A DNA stretch of 42,442 bases from a virus. This document shows positions 1-6,005 of the stretch, piece after piece; position 1 is the stretch's first letter, and the number at the start of each line of letters is the position of its first letter. The stretch lies in IMG/VR virus record IMGVR_UViG_3300043466_002170, positions 1 through 42,442 of that record; one strand, given 5' to 3'. The position numbers and the translations under genes were made by a program. A model generated the notes under the pieces. The model ran no database searches and was not told the DNA's origin. It was given only the letters and a program-made list of their open reading frames with translations.

Positions 1-513
1 ATCATTGGCAGTAGGGGTACAGGTAAGTACATCCAACCAGATGTGACATGCGACTCAATGGACGAGTTCCAGGCAGAACTAGACTCCGGCAAGTATGTAA
101 TGTCGCTGCCGTTATACATGCTGGCGCACGGAGTAGTCCGGCTCAGCACTGGGTCATTCAGCGATCCATGGGACAGCGGTCAATGCGGCTTCGCTGCACT
201 CACAAAAGAGCAGGCGCTAGATGTAACCGACAAAGAAAATCTAGAGTCAATGCTCGCAAACGCAGTAAAAACATTCGACAGCGCAATGAATGGCAATGTA
301 GTAGGGTATGTAATCACTCGCAAAGTCAAGTGCGCAACATGCGAAAACGAATCAGAAACGCACTTGGAATCGTGCTGGGGTTTCGTACTATCGGGCTGGG
401 GCGGGATGGACGGCTTCCTAATGGAAGAAGTATATCAGCAGTTCAACTACTGGGTTGATCACTTCAGCCAACAGGAACATGCAGCTACAAGCACAGCAAA
501 GTCAGATGACTAG
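1..513 (+). CDS. 3' part of a phage protein with a PWDSGQ-type motif (gene split by the window edge)
   Basis: The frame is open from base 1 to the stop at 511-513. An internal GTG at 43 could serve as a start, but no Shine-Dalgarno sequence precedes it. The protein carries a central block LSTGSFSDPWDSGQCGF followed by a Cys pair (CATC) and ESCWGF. From memory this matches a widespread small phage family whose usual form is D-E-F..LPLYLYDHSG..STxPFSCPWDSGQVGF...DSCWGF, function unknown. Family members have about 50 more N-terminal residues containing a Y-Q-D-x-D segment. Exactly such a segment (WAVYQDLDVDPDD) is encoded at the right edge of the window (42330-42442), so this entry is probably the C-terminal part of that gene in a circular molecule. 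The small gene at 526 follows 12 bases after the stop. Confidence 0.75.
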   Translation: MIGSRGTGKYIQPDVTCDSMDEFQAELDSGKYVMSLPLYMLAHGVVRLSTGSFSDPWDSGQCGFAALTKEQALDVTDKENLESMLANAVKTFDSAMNGNVVGYVITRKVKCATCENESETHLESCWGFVLSGWGGMDGFLMEEVYQQFNYWVDHFSQQEHAATSTAKSDD

Positions 514-525
514 GAGGAGAAATGA

Positions 526-657
526 ATGAAACGATTACCAGGAGCATCAGATGAAGATAAGCGAAAAGCGCTACGAGAAGAGGTAGAAAGATTCTTTACA
601 ATGCTATTGTTCCTAGTAGCAATAGTAATCTCGCTAGCGTCAAGTAGCAAGAAGTAA
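526..657 (+). CDS. Small single-pass membrane protein, 43 aa
   Basis: This 43-residue reading frame starts at an ATG preceded at 8 bases by AGGAGG (512-517), which also covers the stop codon of the gene before it. A nearer upstream ATG at 522 gives only a few codons. Residues 1-22 are charged (KRLPGASDEDKRKALREEVE) and residues 23-39 form one hydrophobic helix (FFTMLLFLVAIVISLAS) with a short Lys tail. It looks like a small inner-membrane phage protein of unknown function; a holin-like or superinfection role is possible but unsupported. It is the last gene of the rightward arm and its stop runs into the terminator at 656-698. A-ending codons (GTA, GCA, CTA, ATA) match the other rightward genes. 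Confidence 0.7.
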   Translation: MKRLPGASDEDKRKALREEVERFFTMLLFLVAIVISLASSSKK

Positions 658-698
658 AAAGAAGCCGGCGCCGCTCACGCGGCGTCGGCTCTTTTTTT
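656..698. terminator. Bidirectional intrinsic terminator between converging arms
   Basis: A 12-bp stem (AGCCGGCGCCGC at 663-674 with GCGGCGTCGGCT at 679-690, one G-T wobble) closes a TCAC loop. T7 follows on the plus strand (692-698). On the other side A5 at 656-660 gives a TTCTTTTT tail when read leftward. It can therefore stop both the rightward arm ending at 657 and the leftward arm ending with the tRNA at 744. Confidence 0.9.
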
Positions 699-716
699 GC
701 CCCAGTATAAGGTTGG

Positions 717-728
717 CTCACTATCACA
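717..728 (+). repeat. CTCACTATCACA element, copy 1
   Basis: This 12-base sequence occurs identically at 717-728, 4359-4370 and 39959-39970. Here it lies in the convergent intergenic gap, between the terminator and the tRNA, and is followed by ATAGGCGAGGCAAGG. The copy at 39959 has a similar flank (ATAGGCAAGGAGG). CTCACTAT is also the core of the T7-type promoter, but no T7-like RNA polymerase gene is visible in the window. Its role is unknown. Confidence 0.5.
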
Positions 729-743
729 TAGGCGAGGCAAGGT

Positions 744-819
744 TGGTAGGCCCGCCAGGATTCGAACCTGGGACCGCCCGGATATAAGCCGGGTGCTCTA
801 ACCGTTGAGCTACGGGCCC
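744..819 (-). tRNA. tRNA-Ile with UAU anticodon and encoded CCA
   Basis: The minus strand folds into a full cloverleaf. The acceptor stem is GGGCCCG/CGGGCCT with a G1-U72 wobble. The D-arm is GCTC/GAGC, the anticodon stem CCGGG partner of CCCGG, and the anticodon loop CTTATAT (U33, anticodon UAU, A37). The variable loop is 5 bases and the T-arm CCAGG-TTCGAAT-CCTGG. The discriminator is A and CCA is encoded at 744-746. UAU reads the rare AUA isoleucine codon directly. Most bacteria instead use tRNA-Ile(CAU) with lysidine at position 34. Bases 810-819 overlap the end of the upstream gene, whose TAG stop lies inside the tRNA. It is the last element of the leftward arm. Confidence 0.93.
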
Positions 820-1097
820 TCGTTGCTCATCAAAAATATTGGAGTGTGATTACCAACCCAACCGCCGGTGACATTAAAGTCCATCCACTCCTGGGCTTCT
901 AGATCATGATCACAATCACACGCGCTTGCGTACTCGCACTCTGCCCGAAACTGCAAATCCAATTTGGCGAGGCACTTGTTGTAGTCGTAGATCGCCACCG
1001 GCCGATTGAACTGCGTCCCGAACCCTATTAGGCAATCATCGAATCCGTCATATAAAATGGCCCCATCGGCCCATTCCGGTGTCTCCAGGTCACTCAT
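810..1097 (-). CDS. Hypothetical acidic protein, 95 aa
   Basis: No family is recognised. The protein is acidic (many Asp and Glu) with a Cys-containing middle (CEYASACDCDHD) that could bind a metal, and no membrane segment. Its start ATG at 1097 follows a GGAGGT (rev. comp. of acctcc at 1101-1106) at short spacing. The final three codons and the TAG stop lie inside the acceptor and D-arm sequence of tRNA-Ile, an overlap of 10 bases, so processing of the tRNA would trim the message end. A 34-base hairpin separates it from the gene before it. It is the last protein gene of the leftward arm. Confidence 0.7.
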   Translation of the reverse strand: MSDLETPEWADGAILYDGFDDCLIGFGTQFNRPVAIYDYNKCLAKLDLQFRAECEYASACDCDHDLEAQEWMDFNVTGGWVGNHTPIFLMSNEGP

Positions 1098-1123
1098 AAA
1101 ACCTCCGTATTCCGGTCTCAGAA

Positions 1124-1157
1124 GCCCCAGGAAGCCCGGAAAAGCTCTCCCTGGGGC
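1124..1157 (-). other. Intercistronic hairpin without U-tract
   Basis: GCCCCAGG (1124-1131) pairs with CCTGGGGC (1150-1157) around an 18-base loop, in the gap between the genes ending at 1172 and starting at 1097. No T-run follows in either direction, so it is more likely an mRNA-stability or processing element than an intrinsic terminator. Confidence 0.55.
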
Positions 1158-1171
1158 GAGGCAGCCCCCCT

Positions 1172-1462
1172 CTAATTTGCGAGCTTAAATGCCTCTTTAT
1201 TGACTTCTACCTTCCCGTCCGGCCTTACCTCCGTAAAGGCATAAAGACGGCGAAGAAGAGTCTCTACCATCGGCCTGTGATCCTTGCCGGCTTTGGAGAG
1301 TTTAGCGACAGCGTCGGTGATCATCTCCATGTTTTCCAACACGGCCTCATATCCCTCGCGGAATCCGACTGCGTGTGCTTCAGGCATAATTTCCTTCTCA
1401 ATCTTGTTGGCCATGCACCTGCACAAACCATGCTCACAAGCATCAACCTCGATACTGATCAT
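1172..1462 (-). CDS. Hypothetical protein, 96 aa, next to DnaB
   Basis: No recognised family. The N-terminus holds a Cys/His cluster (DACEHGLCRCMANK, residues 7-20) that could bind a metal. The rest looks helical (EAHAVGFREGYEAVLENMEMITDAVAKL) followed by KDHRPMVETLLRRLYAF and a Lys/Glu tail. Its start codon shares one base with the DnaB stop region (1462), so it is translationally coupled to the helicase and may be a replication accessory protein; that is inference from position only. Confidence 0.7.
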   Translation of the reverse strand: MISIEVDACEHGLCRCMANKIEKEIMPEAHAVGFREGYEAVLENMEMITDAVAKLSKAGKDHRPMVETLLRRLYAFTEVRPDGKVEVNKEAFKLAN

Positions 1463-2751
1463 TATCTCACCTCACTAAACTTAGCTGTTGGCCGATGAAA
1501 CTGTAGCTCAGCCAAGCCGGTCGGCCCATTCCTGTGCTTGGCAATCTTAGCATACACGGTCTCGTCGATGTCGTCAAAAGCAACGTCGCCCTTCTTCCAG
1601 AGCATGAGAACCACGTCGGCATCCTGCTCGATTGCGCCGCTGTCCCTAAGGTCAGACAGGCGAGGCTCACCAGACTCACGGTACTCAGACGAGCGCGAGA
1701 GCTGCGACAGGGCAATGACCGGAACGTTCAGCTCGCGTGCCAGCATCTTCAGGCCCCTGCTAATGTCACTCACGTCGCTTACGCGGTTGCCGTCCTTGGA
1801 TACGCGATCAGGGCTCATGAGCTGAAGGTAATCAACGATGATCAGATCAACTCCCTTGTCCGAAAGAAGACGTCGGCACTTTGACCTAAGCTCGCCTGGA
1901 GTTGCAGATGGCGTGTCGTCTACGCTTATGTCAGCACTCTCAACCTCATAGACGCCCGCAGCAATGCGAGCAAGGTCCATGCCATTCTGGACTCCCTGAC
2001 GGATATTCTGTAGAGGCACACCACTAGAAGAGGAAAGCATGCGGGCACCAATCTGCTCAGAGCTCATCTCGATGGAGAAGATGGCAATCTTCTTGCCAAC
2101 AGCGGCTGCATTCATAGCCATCGTCGTAGCCAGGGCAGTCTTGCCGACACTAGGACGAGCAGCGATAATGATCAGGTCAGACTTCTGCCATCCACCTGTG
2201 ACGCGGTCGATGCTTGCAATGCCGGTCGGAACTCCAGCCCTGCTTTCCCCCGCCGCGATGCGAGCGATTCGGTCATAGGCCCGACCCACCATCTCTGGCG
2301 CTGTCCAGAACCTACCGCTTCGCTGGCTTCGGCTGGCGGAGAAAAGGATCGACTCGGCCCTGTCCAGGGCTGACTCAGTCGAATCTGGCGAGCTGTACCC
2401 CAGCTCTGCGATCTTGCGAGCTGCTTCAATCAGCCTGCGGTAGACCGCGTTGTCCGCAACGATCTTCGCATACGCCTGCGGATTACCGGCGTATGGAGTA
2501 GATGTCATAGTCTCTGTGATGATGTTGGCGATACCCGGGTACGCCTTAGCCTCCTCGTAGACAGTTACCTGGTCGATAGGCTCGCCCTTGGAGTCAAGGC
2601 GCTCGAAGGCACCCCAAACCTCCTGTAGACCTACGTTGTAAATGTCGTCCCTCTTAATCAGCTCAGAAAGCTGGCTGAAGATGGACGGATCAATAAGGAC
2701 GCTACCTACAAGAGCCTGCTCTGCTATCTGGTCATGCGGTGCTAGATGCAT
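1462..2751 (-). CDS. dnaB: Replicative DNA helicase, DnaB-like
   Basis: The 429-residue protein has the DnaB layout. An N-terminal helical domain (residues about 5-110, EQALVGSVLIDPS, the usual DnaB opening) is followed by a linker and a RecA-like ATPase domain. Walker A is ARPSVGKTA (198-206). SIEMSS (226-231) is the DnaB H1a-type motif. Walker B is LIIVDYLQLM (about 303-312). LSQLSR and RDSGAIEQDADVV near residues 346-380 match motifs H3 and H4. It should unwind the phage fork as a hexamer. It is near the usual DnaB length of about 450. No primase, loader or DNA polymerase gene is visible, so host enzymes probably complete the replisome. The start ATG lies one base after the stop of the gene at 2753. 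Confidence 0.97.
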   Translation of the reverse strand: MHLAPHDQIAEQALVGSVLIDPSIFSQLSELIKRDDIYNVGLQEVWGAFERLDSKGEPIDQVTVYEEAKAYPGIANIITETMTSTPYAGNPQAYAKIVADNAVYRRLIEAARKIAELGYSSPDSTESALDRAESILFSASRSQRSGRFWTAPEMVGRAYDRIARIAAGESRAGVPTGIASIDRVTGGWQKSDLIIIAARPSVGKTALATTMAMNAAAVGKKIAIFSIEMSSEQIGARMLSSSSGVPLQNIRQGVQNGMDLARIAAGVYEVESADISVDDTPSATPGELRSKCRRLLSDKGVDLIIVDYLQLMSPDRVSKDGNRVSDVSDISRGLKMLARELNVPVIALSQLSRSSEYRESGEPRLSDLRDSGAIEQDADVVLMLWKKGDVAFDDIDETVYAKIAKHRNGPTGLAELQFHRPTAKFSEVR

Positions 2752-2752
2752 A

Positions 2753-2893
2753 CTAAGCCTTCTTCTTTCGTGGCTTGTAGCACTTGCTGCAATAGAGAAG
2801 AAGCCCGCCAGACTCGTTCCTCATGAGATCGAGCAGCCCATGCTTCTTCCCTTCGGATGGGCAGTAAACCCAGAAATCCTGTACTTCATTCAT
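2753..2893 (-). CDS. Small Cys-rich protein, possible zinc ribbon, 46 aa
   Basis: The frame starts with ATG at 2893, overlapping the end of the gene before it by 8 bases, with GGAGG upstream. It stops one base before the DnaB ATG. The 46 residues begin MNEVQDFWVYCPSEGKKHG and contain a later YCSKCYKPRKKKA tail. One N-terminal Cys plus a C-x2-C pair and His18 could form a small zinc ribbon of the Com type. The strongly basic tail suggests nucleic-acid contact. The tight packing between two real genes with no leftover space supports it as a gene; the function is not known. Confidence 0.6.
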   Translation of the reverse strand: MNEVQDFWVYCPSEGKKHGLLDLMRNESGGLLLYCSKCYKPRKKKA

Positions 2894-3158
2894 TTCGGCC
2901 TCCGTTGCACTCTCGATATACTACTCCACCCCAGATTCCAAAGTCGTCACCGTGGGATGAGATGCAAGCCCAAGACTCGCAATACATGCAGTTTAGGGCA
3001 TAGACCTTGGGGTCGTCAACCACAAGCCTCAGAAACGTGTGACCGTTCTTGACAGCTCTCTCGACAGCCCAGTCCAGCATCTTGTGGACCATTGGTACGT
3101 CCCAATTCCCTCTGTAGTAGCGCCCCTTAAATTGATCCTTAGTGTATGCCATGTCCAT
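2886..3158 (-). CDS. Hypothetical protein, 90 aa
   Basis: The frame is open further upstream (to 3209), but AGGAGG at 3165-3170 sits six bases before the ATG at 3158, so that start is preferred. The longer form would also run through the hairpin at 3192-3222 and the end of the neighbouring gene. The protein begins MDMAYTKDQFKGRYYRG and has three Cys (NCMYCESWAC) plus aromatic and Gly-rich stretches (HGDDFGIWGG). No family is recognised. It overlaps the following small Cys gene by 8 bases, which suggests coupled translation. Confidence 0.65.
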   Translation of the reverse strand: MDMAYTKDQFKGRYYRGNWDVPMVHKMLDWAVERAVKNGHTFLRLVVDDPKVYALNCMYCESWACISSHGDDFGIWGGVVYRECNGGRNE

Positions 3159-3191
3159 AGATGGCCTCCTTCCTATGGGCATCCTAGCAGA

Positions 3192-3222
3192 AGACCAGGG
3201 AACGGTCAAGTTACCCTGGTCT
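3192..3222 (-). other. Hairpin over a stop codon, no U-tract
   Basis: AGACCAGGG (3192-3200) and CCCTGGTCT (3214-3222) are perfect 9-bp arms around a 13-base loop. The TGA of the upstream 54-aa gene (3206-3208) lies in the loop, so the last codons of that gene form one arm. No T-run follows. It separates two gene groups of the leftward arm. Confidence 0.6.
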
Positions 3223-3370
3223 GGCTTATAGGAATCTCTGGGCGCGTCTTCCCGACTAGATCCCAGTAGTCGATGCCATACTTGTCGCAGTAGTCCTTTA
3301 GGGACATACCCTGCTTTATGGCGTCGCGCCGGAAGAACTCAGCCGCTTCGTCTTTGGGTTTCTTGCTCAT
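3206..3370 (-). CDS. Small hypothetical protein, 54 aa
   Basis: This short frame starts at ATG 3370 with AGGAAG just upstream and overlaps the end of the gene before it by 32 bases. The product is mostly helical and charged: MSKKPKDEAAEFFRRDAI, then KQGMSLKDYCDKYGIDYWDL and a short Pro-containing tail. The middle (SLKDYCDKYGIDYWDLV) resembles a small helix-turn-helix, but this is only an impression. Codon-level packing with both neighbours and the good ribosome site favour a real gene. Function is unknown. Confidence 0.55.
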   Translation of the reverse strand: MSKKPKDEAAEFFRRDAIKQGMSLKDYCDKYGIDYWDLVGKTRPEIPISQTRVT

Positions 3371-3536
3371 ACTTCCTAATGATCTCTATGGCCAGGGCTA
3401 CTCCCCCGGCAGCGGCGTGTGCAATGGTGTCGACGTCGCCGCGAACAATCGAAGATCGTATGGCCTCTATCTGCTCTGCCGTAAACTTTCTGCCGGAGAT
3501 TAGACGCTCCAGCTCAGACTCAACCCTGCTCGCCAT
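3339..3536 (-). CDS. Small helical hypothetical protein, 65 aa
   Basis: The protein is almost entirely helical (ESELERLISGRKFTAEQIEAI, then VDTIAHAAAGGVALAIEIIRKY). An Ala/Gly-rich hydrophobic stretch at residues 41-52 is too short to be a clear membrane span. It ends in a charged tail. The start overlaps the DUF1599-like gene by 17 bases, consistent with a compact operon with the nucleotide enzymes upstream. No family is recognised. Confidence 0.6.
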   Translation of the reverse strand: MASRVESELERLISGRKFTAEQIEAIRSSIVRGDVDTIAHAAAGGVALAIEIIRKYEQETQRRSG

Positions 3537-3894
3537 TATTGTCCCTCGCTAGGGTAGACCACTTTTCTTCCCCCAAGGAAATCATAATCATGGCATAGTT
3601 GGCGATATCTATTAGGGCGTCACGCACCTCCGGTCCGTACCAGTCCTCGTTTAGGTTGATCTTACCGCCCTCGATGCTGCCATTCATAGAGTTCCAAACC
3701 CTGGCACATTTGTCTGACGCCAATCGAGAGAACACACCATGAGGCCCAAGGGCCTCGATGTTGGTAGGTCCGTAGCCACGCTGCCTGGAAACAAGGATCT
3801 CCCAGCAATCCCCGTAGAGATTGTAGAAATAATCTTGGAACGATTGGGGAACGTCATACCGCACGGTTGATGCTCCGCTCGCTGCTGAACCCAT
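3520..3894 (-). CDS. DUF1599-like nucleotide-modification associated protein
   Basis: The protein fits the DUF1599 pattern. It has an N-terminal helix with CWEILVSRQRGYGPTNIE, then a Gly and the HGVFSRLASDKCARVWNSM segment, and a C-terminal VRDALIDIANYAMIMISL helix. The (K/R)-x2-YGP-x-N, R-L-x-x-D-K and D-A-L-x-D-x-A-N-Y-A signatures are typical of that family, which often lies in phage nucleotide-metabolism clusters. It directly follows MazG, overlapping it by 41 bases. A GTG at 3864 with GGAG eight bases upstream is an alternative start that would shorten both the overlap and the protein by 10 residues. Its catalytic role is not established; context suggests a part in nucleotide pool or base modification. 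Confidence 0.72.
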   Translation of the reverse strand: MGSAASGASTVRYDVPQSFQDYFYNLYGDCWEILVSRQRGYGPTNIEALGPHGVFSRLASDKCARVWNSMNGSIEGGKINLNEDWYGPEVRDALIDIANYAMIMISLGEEKWSTLARDNNGEQG

Positions 3895-4195
3895 CAGGGT
3901 ACCTGGCCTTGAGCTTGTCTATATTCTGCTGCGCCACGTCTGACATATCCGCGTTGATCGCGCTGCAGATCTCTGCTACATACCACAACACGTCGCCCAG
4001 CTCTTTCACCAACTTGTCCTTGTCGAGCTTGTGGCCATGTCCAACAACTTTCTTAAGGTAGTCCACAACTTCGCCAGCCTCACCGGCCAGACCAAGACCA
4101 GCGATGGCAAGCCTGGCCTGGTCGCTGTAAAGGTCTTGGAACGCGCCGGATGTGGCGGAAGAATCTTTCTGGTACTTATTGAAGTCAATGCTCAT
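3854..4195 (-). CDS. mazG: MazG-like nucleotide pyrophosphohydrolase
   Basis: The 113-residue protein is a minimal all-alpha NTP pyrophosphatase. The metal-binding pattern is complete: GLAGEAGEVVDYLKK supplies E39 and E42, and VKELGDVLWYVAEI supplies E65 and D68 (the ExxE and ExxD pairs of MazG enzymes). Such enzymes hydrolyse (d)NTPs to the monophosphate and pyrophosphate. In phages they are thought to adjust nucleotide pools or (p)ppGpp signalling. It lies just before the DUF1599-like gene and just after a zinc-ribbon gene that it overlaps by 11 bases, so the three are probably co-translated. Length is normal for the single-domain phage form. Confidence 0.9.
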   Translation of the reverse strand: MSIDFNKYQKDSSATSGAFQDLYSDQARLAIAGLGLAGEAGEVVDYLKKVVGHGHKLDKDKLVKELGDVLWYVAEICSAINADMSDVAQQNIDKLKARYPDGFSSERSINRAV

Positions 4196-4394
4196 CTTCC
4201 AACCTCTCTTCTATTGCGGCAGCTGCCCTGCCGCGAGCTATAAATGATACCACGATGAACCTGTGCCGGCAATTGCCACACACGTACATCCTCGCAACGT
4301 ATTGCCTGGCTCCATAAACTAGGAACTTCTTTGCCCTCTTTCGGTGGGGGGATACTGCCTCACTATCACACTGAGGGCAAGTGAAGTGAATCAA
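4185..4394 (-). CDS. Zinc-ribbon protein, 69 aa
   Basis: Two Cys pairs, CPQC (residues 6-9) and CGNC (residues 39-42), frame a basic stretch (HRKRAKKFLVYGARQYVARMY), the standard arrangement of a zinc ribbon. The tail is Ala- and Glu-rich (RGRAAAAIEERLEDEH). It probably binds nucleic acid or a partner protein; specificity is unknown. Its first codons overlap the preceding gene by four bases (ATGA) and its end overlaps MazG. The second copy of CTCACTATCACA (4359-4370) lies inside this gene, where on the minus strand it encodes the residues after the first Cys pair, so that copy may be coincidental. Confidence 0.72.
   Translation of the reverse strand: MIHFTCPQCDSEAVSPHRKRAKKFLVYGARQYVARMYVCGNCRHRFIVVSFIARGRAAAAIEERLEDEH
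4359..4370 (+). repeat. CTCACTATCACA element, copy 2 (inside a gene)
   Basis: The 12 bases are identical to the copies at 717 and 39959 and in the same orientation, but this copy lies antisense within the zinc-ribbon gene. It may be coding coincidence. Confidence 0.35.
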
Positions 4395-4597
4395 CGCTTA
4401 CGGTCGTACGCCAAGGCAAGGATGAGAGCTGCCATTAGGCCAGCAAATGGCTGGGGAGCTGTTGTAGCTGCCGCCGCAATTGCCAAGAATACCACTCTCT
4501 GCTTTCCTGCGTGATCGCCGACCGGTGCCGTGATCTTATCCATAACTCGCTGAGCAAACTTGGGCTGTTGCTGTACTTCTTCAGGCGTCGTCGCCAT
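4391..4597 (-). CDS. Small membrane protein, 68 aa
   Basis: The start is taken at ATG 4597, with GGAAGGGAG upstream, rather than at a further upstream ATG (4681) that would run through the neighbouring frame. The protein opens with a hydrophilic MATTPEEVQQQPKFAQRVMD segment, then has two hydrophobic stretches separated by a Pro-containing turn (VVFLAIAAAATTAPQP and AGLMAALILALAY), and ends DRKR. This is a helical-hairpin membrane topology of the size of small holins or inner-membrane accessory proteins. No family is assigned. It overlaps the zinc-ribbon gene by four bases. Confidence 0.6.
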   Translation of the reverse strand: MATTPEEVQQQPKFAQRVMDKITAPVGDHAGKQRVVFLAIAAAATTAPQPFAGLMAALILALAYDRKR

Positions 4598-4787
4598 GGT
4601 CAACTCCCTTCCATAGTTCGGCTGCGACTTGACCCGCAACCTCAATTGCCGTGTCATTTCTTCCGCCAGCCTCAGCGTCAATCTCCTGAGAGTCGTAAAA
4701 CGTCTGCAAAACTGCGGCGTAAATAATTCTCCATTCCATCAACGCCTGGTCAATAGATGGCTTAGTCTTAGGCTTCTTAGGTATCAT
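4581..4787 (-). CDS. Hypothetical protein, 68 aa
   Basis: The frame starts with the ATGA overlap to the epimerase gene at 4784 and ends inside the start of the small membrane gene. The product has a Lys/Pro-rich N-terminus (MIPKKPKTKPS) and a helical remainder (DQALMEWRIIYAAVLQTF, then TAIEVAGQVAAELWKG). No motif is recognised. The four-base coupling to a confident gene supports expression. Confidence 0.6.
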   Translation of the reverse strand: MIPKKPKTKPSIDQALMEWRIIYAAVLQTFYDSQEIDAEAGGRNDTAIEVAGQVAAELWKGVDHGDDA

Positions 4788-5299
4788 TTCTTCAAGTCCT
4801 CAATATTCTGTGCGCCTCGATCCTTATCGCTGACCAGGATCTCAACGTCAGATATCCTGTTTAGATCCCATGAGACTCCACAGGTCATTGGGTTAACGCC
4901 AAACTCTGACCCGGGCCGGTAAACGTCAGAGCACGCGTACGAGACGATTGTGCCTTCTTCCAGGGCTAGGAACCCTCGGCCCCAGTTATCTGGAGCCCAG
5001 AATACCTTGCCGTCTCCTGCCGCCATGTGGTGCGTAACTACTTTCCCGAAGTCACCGGAAGTGACATCAAGGTTCACAGCTACAATCTGAGCGCTGCCGT
5101 ACGGAACCCACATAGCCTTAGACATTCCGGTCTGGGCGTGGATGCCACGGATTGTTCCCTTTTTACTTTTGCTCATATTGATCTGACGGATGGCACCCAA
5201 GGAGTTCATCACGTCGTCTCCTTCCTTGGAGACCTCTTGAAAGAACCCTCGCTCATCCAGGAAAATTCCCTTACTCAGTATTTTCGGTGTCTGATCCAT
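4784..5299 (-). CDS. RmlC-like sugar 3,5-epimerase
   Basis: The cupin-type protein matches dTDP-4-dehydrorhamnose 3,5-epimerases. It has DERGFFQE near the N-terminus, IRGIHAQ carrying the catalytic His, VAVNLDVTSGDFG (the usual D-x-R-x-x-S-x-x-FG region), NWGRGFLAL where typical enzymes have GFAHGFL, and SYACSDVYRPGSE, whose Tyr region fits the second catalytic residue. GGAGG five bases before ATG 5299 decides the start; an ATG 30 bases upstream is also in frame. At 171 residues it is near the normal 180. It would epimerise a 4-keto-6-deoxy nucleotide sugar in the cytoplasm. No RmlA or RmlB is visible, so the substrate is presumably taken from the host or made by the two SDR genes at 7863-9661. 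Confidence 0.85.
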   Translation of the reverse strand: MDQTPKILSKGIFLDERGFFQEVSKEGDDVMNSLGAIRQINMSKSKKGTIRGIHAQTGMSKAMWVPYGSAQIVAVNLDVTSGDFGKVVTHHMAAGDGKVFWAPDNWGRGFLALEEGTIVSYACSDVYRPGSEFGVNPMTCGVSWDLNRISDVEILVSDKDRGAQNIEDLKK

Positions 5300-5645
5300 A
5301 CCTACCTCCAAACCACTCCTTGAAATCATCCAGGGTAGTTACGACATAAGCCCGGCGCCTGACCCCTGGTCCGTCAGCGCTCGCAAAAACTACCGCCTTG
5401 AGCTGCGAAGCATTCGGCTTAAGCGACTCAAGGAGCCCCCAAACCTTTTCCGAGAAATTGGACGGGCCAGACTTGACTTGAATGACCAGCCACTCATCGT
5501 GTCTGCCCCCATCAGCCTTCCCTCCAAACATTCCCGTACGAGAAATGCCAAGTTCCTTACAGGCCCAGAGCTCAATTGAGTTCCCCCTCTTTCTATTATT
5601 CCTACCGCGCCGTTGAGCTGCAGTAAGAGGACCCTTTATTGCCAT
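5271..5645 (-). CDS. PD-(D/E)XK nuclease, Holliday-junction-resolvase-like
   Basis: The protein is short and basic. Its pattern is that of archaeal-type Hjc or VRR-NUC nucleases: RGNSIELWACKELG supplies Glu25, GGRHDEWLVIQVKSG supplies Asp50 and the Q-x-K motif (56-58), followed by a helix. This is the restriction-endonuclease-like catalytic core (E, D, QxK) that cuts branched DNA. A strong CAGGAGG precedes the ATG at 5645. Placement near ERF, the Cas4-like nuclease and the OB-fold gene suggests a role in resolving recombination intermediates before packaging. A restriction-type nuclease is the alternative. Confidence 0.75.
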   Translation of the reverse strand: MAIKGPLTAAQRRGRNNRKRGNSIELWACKELGISRTGMFGGKADGGRHDEWLVIQVKSGPSNFSEKVWGLLESLKPNASQLKAVVFASADGPGVRRRAYVVTTLDDFKEWFGGRYGSDTENTE

Positions 5646-5997
5646 CTACCCTCCTGAGAACCACCTTGGCCACCCCATGATGGAGCGGGATTCCAAGCGC
5701 TTCGAATAGTATCGGACTTAGATCGACCAGTCGTTTTCCGGTGCAGCCGGCACAATGGTCGACTACTTTGGCGATGACGCACTTGCCGGTCTTGACCGAA
5801 CATACCTGAATATTATACGGCGTGTCTTTCCATTTGAATGATTTAACCGCCGCAAAGTTTAGAACCTTGTTCTTTCCACGAGTGTACCAAGGGTTGTTGT
5901 AGAGATGACTGGACTTCATTGGCGAGTCGTACCATGACGCCCACCCCTTGTCCTTGTCAGCTGGACCCGGGAGGCAGATCGACATGACCGCCGCCAA
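5602..5997 (-). CDS. RlpA-like double-psi beta-barrel protein, secreted
   Basis: The body matches the RlpA/expansin-type DPBB fold. It has GWASWYD at the front and VIAKVVDHCAGCTGKRLVDL, then FEALGIPLHHGVAKVVLRR, near the end; the Asp and the G-V-A-x-V strand are typical. Family members act on peptidoglycan glycan strands or bind them. No ATG fits the start well. TTG at 5997 gives a clipped hydrophobic leader. CTG at 6012, with GAGGAG upstream, would add VALV and complete a hydrophobic signal-like segment (VALVLAAVMSICLPGPA). It overlaps the nuclease gene by 44 bases. A cell-wall role in lysis or exclusion is likely, though it is placed among the recombination genes. Confidence 0.68.
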   Translation of the reverse strand: MAAVMSICLPGPADKDKGWASWYDSPMKSSHLYNNPWYTRGKNKVLNFAAVKSFKWKDTPYNIQVCSVKTGKCVIAKVVDHCAGCTGKRLVDLSPILFEALGIPLHHGVAKVVLRRVDGNKGSSYCSSTAR

Positions 5998-6005
5998 GAC
6001 CAGTG

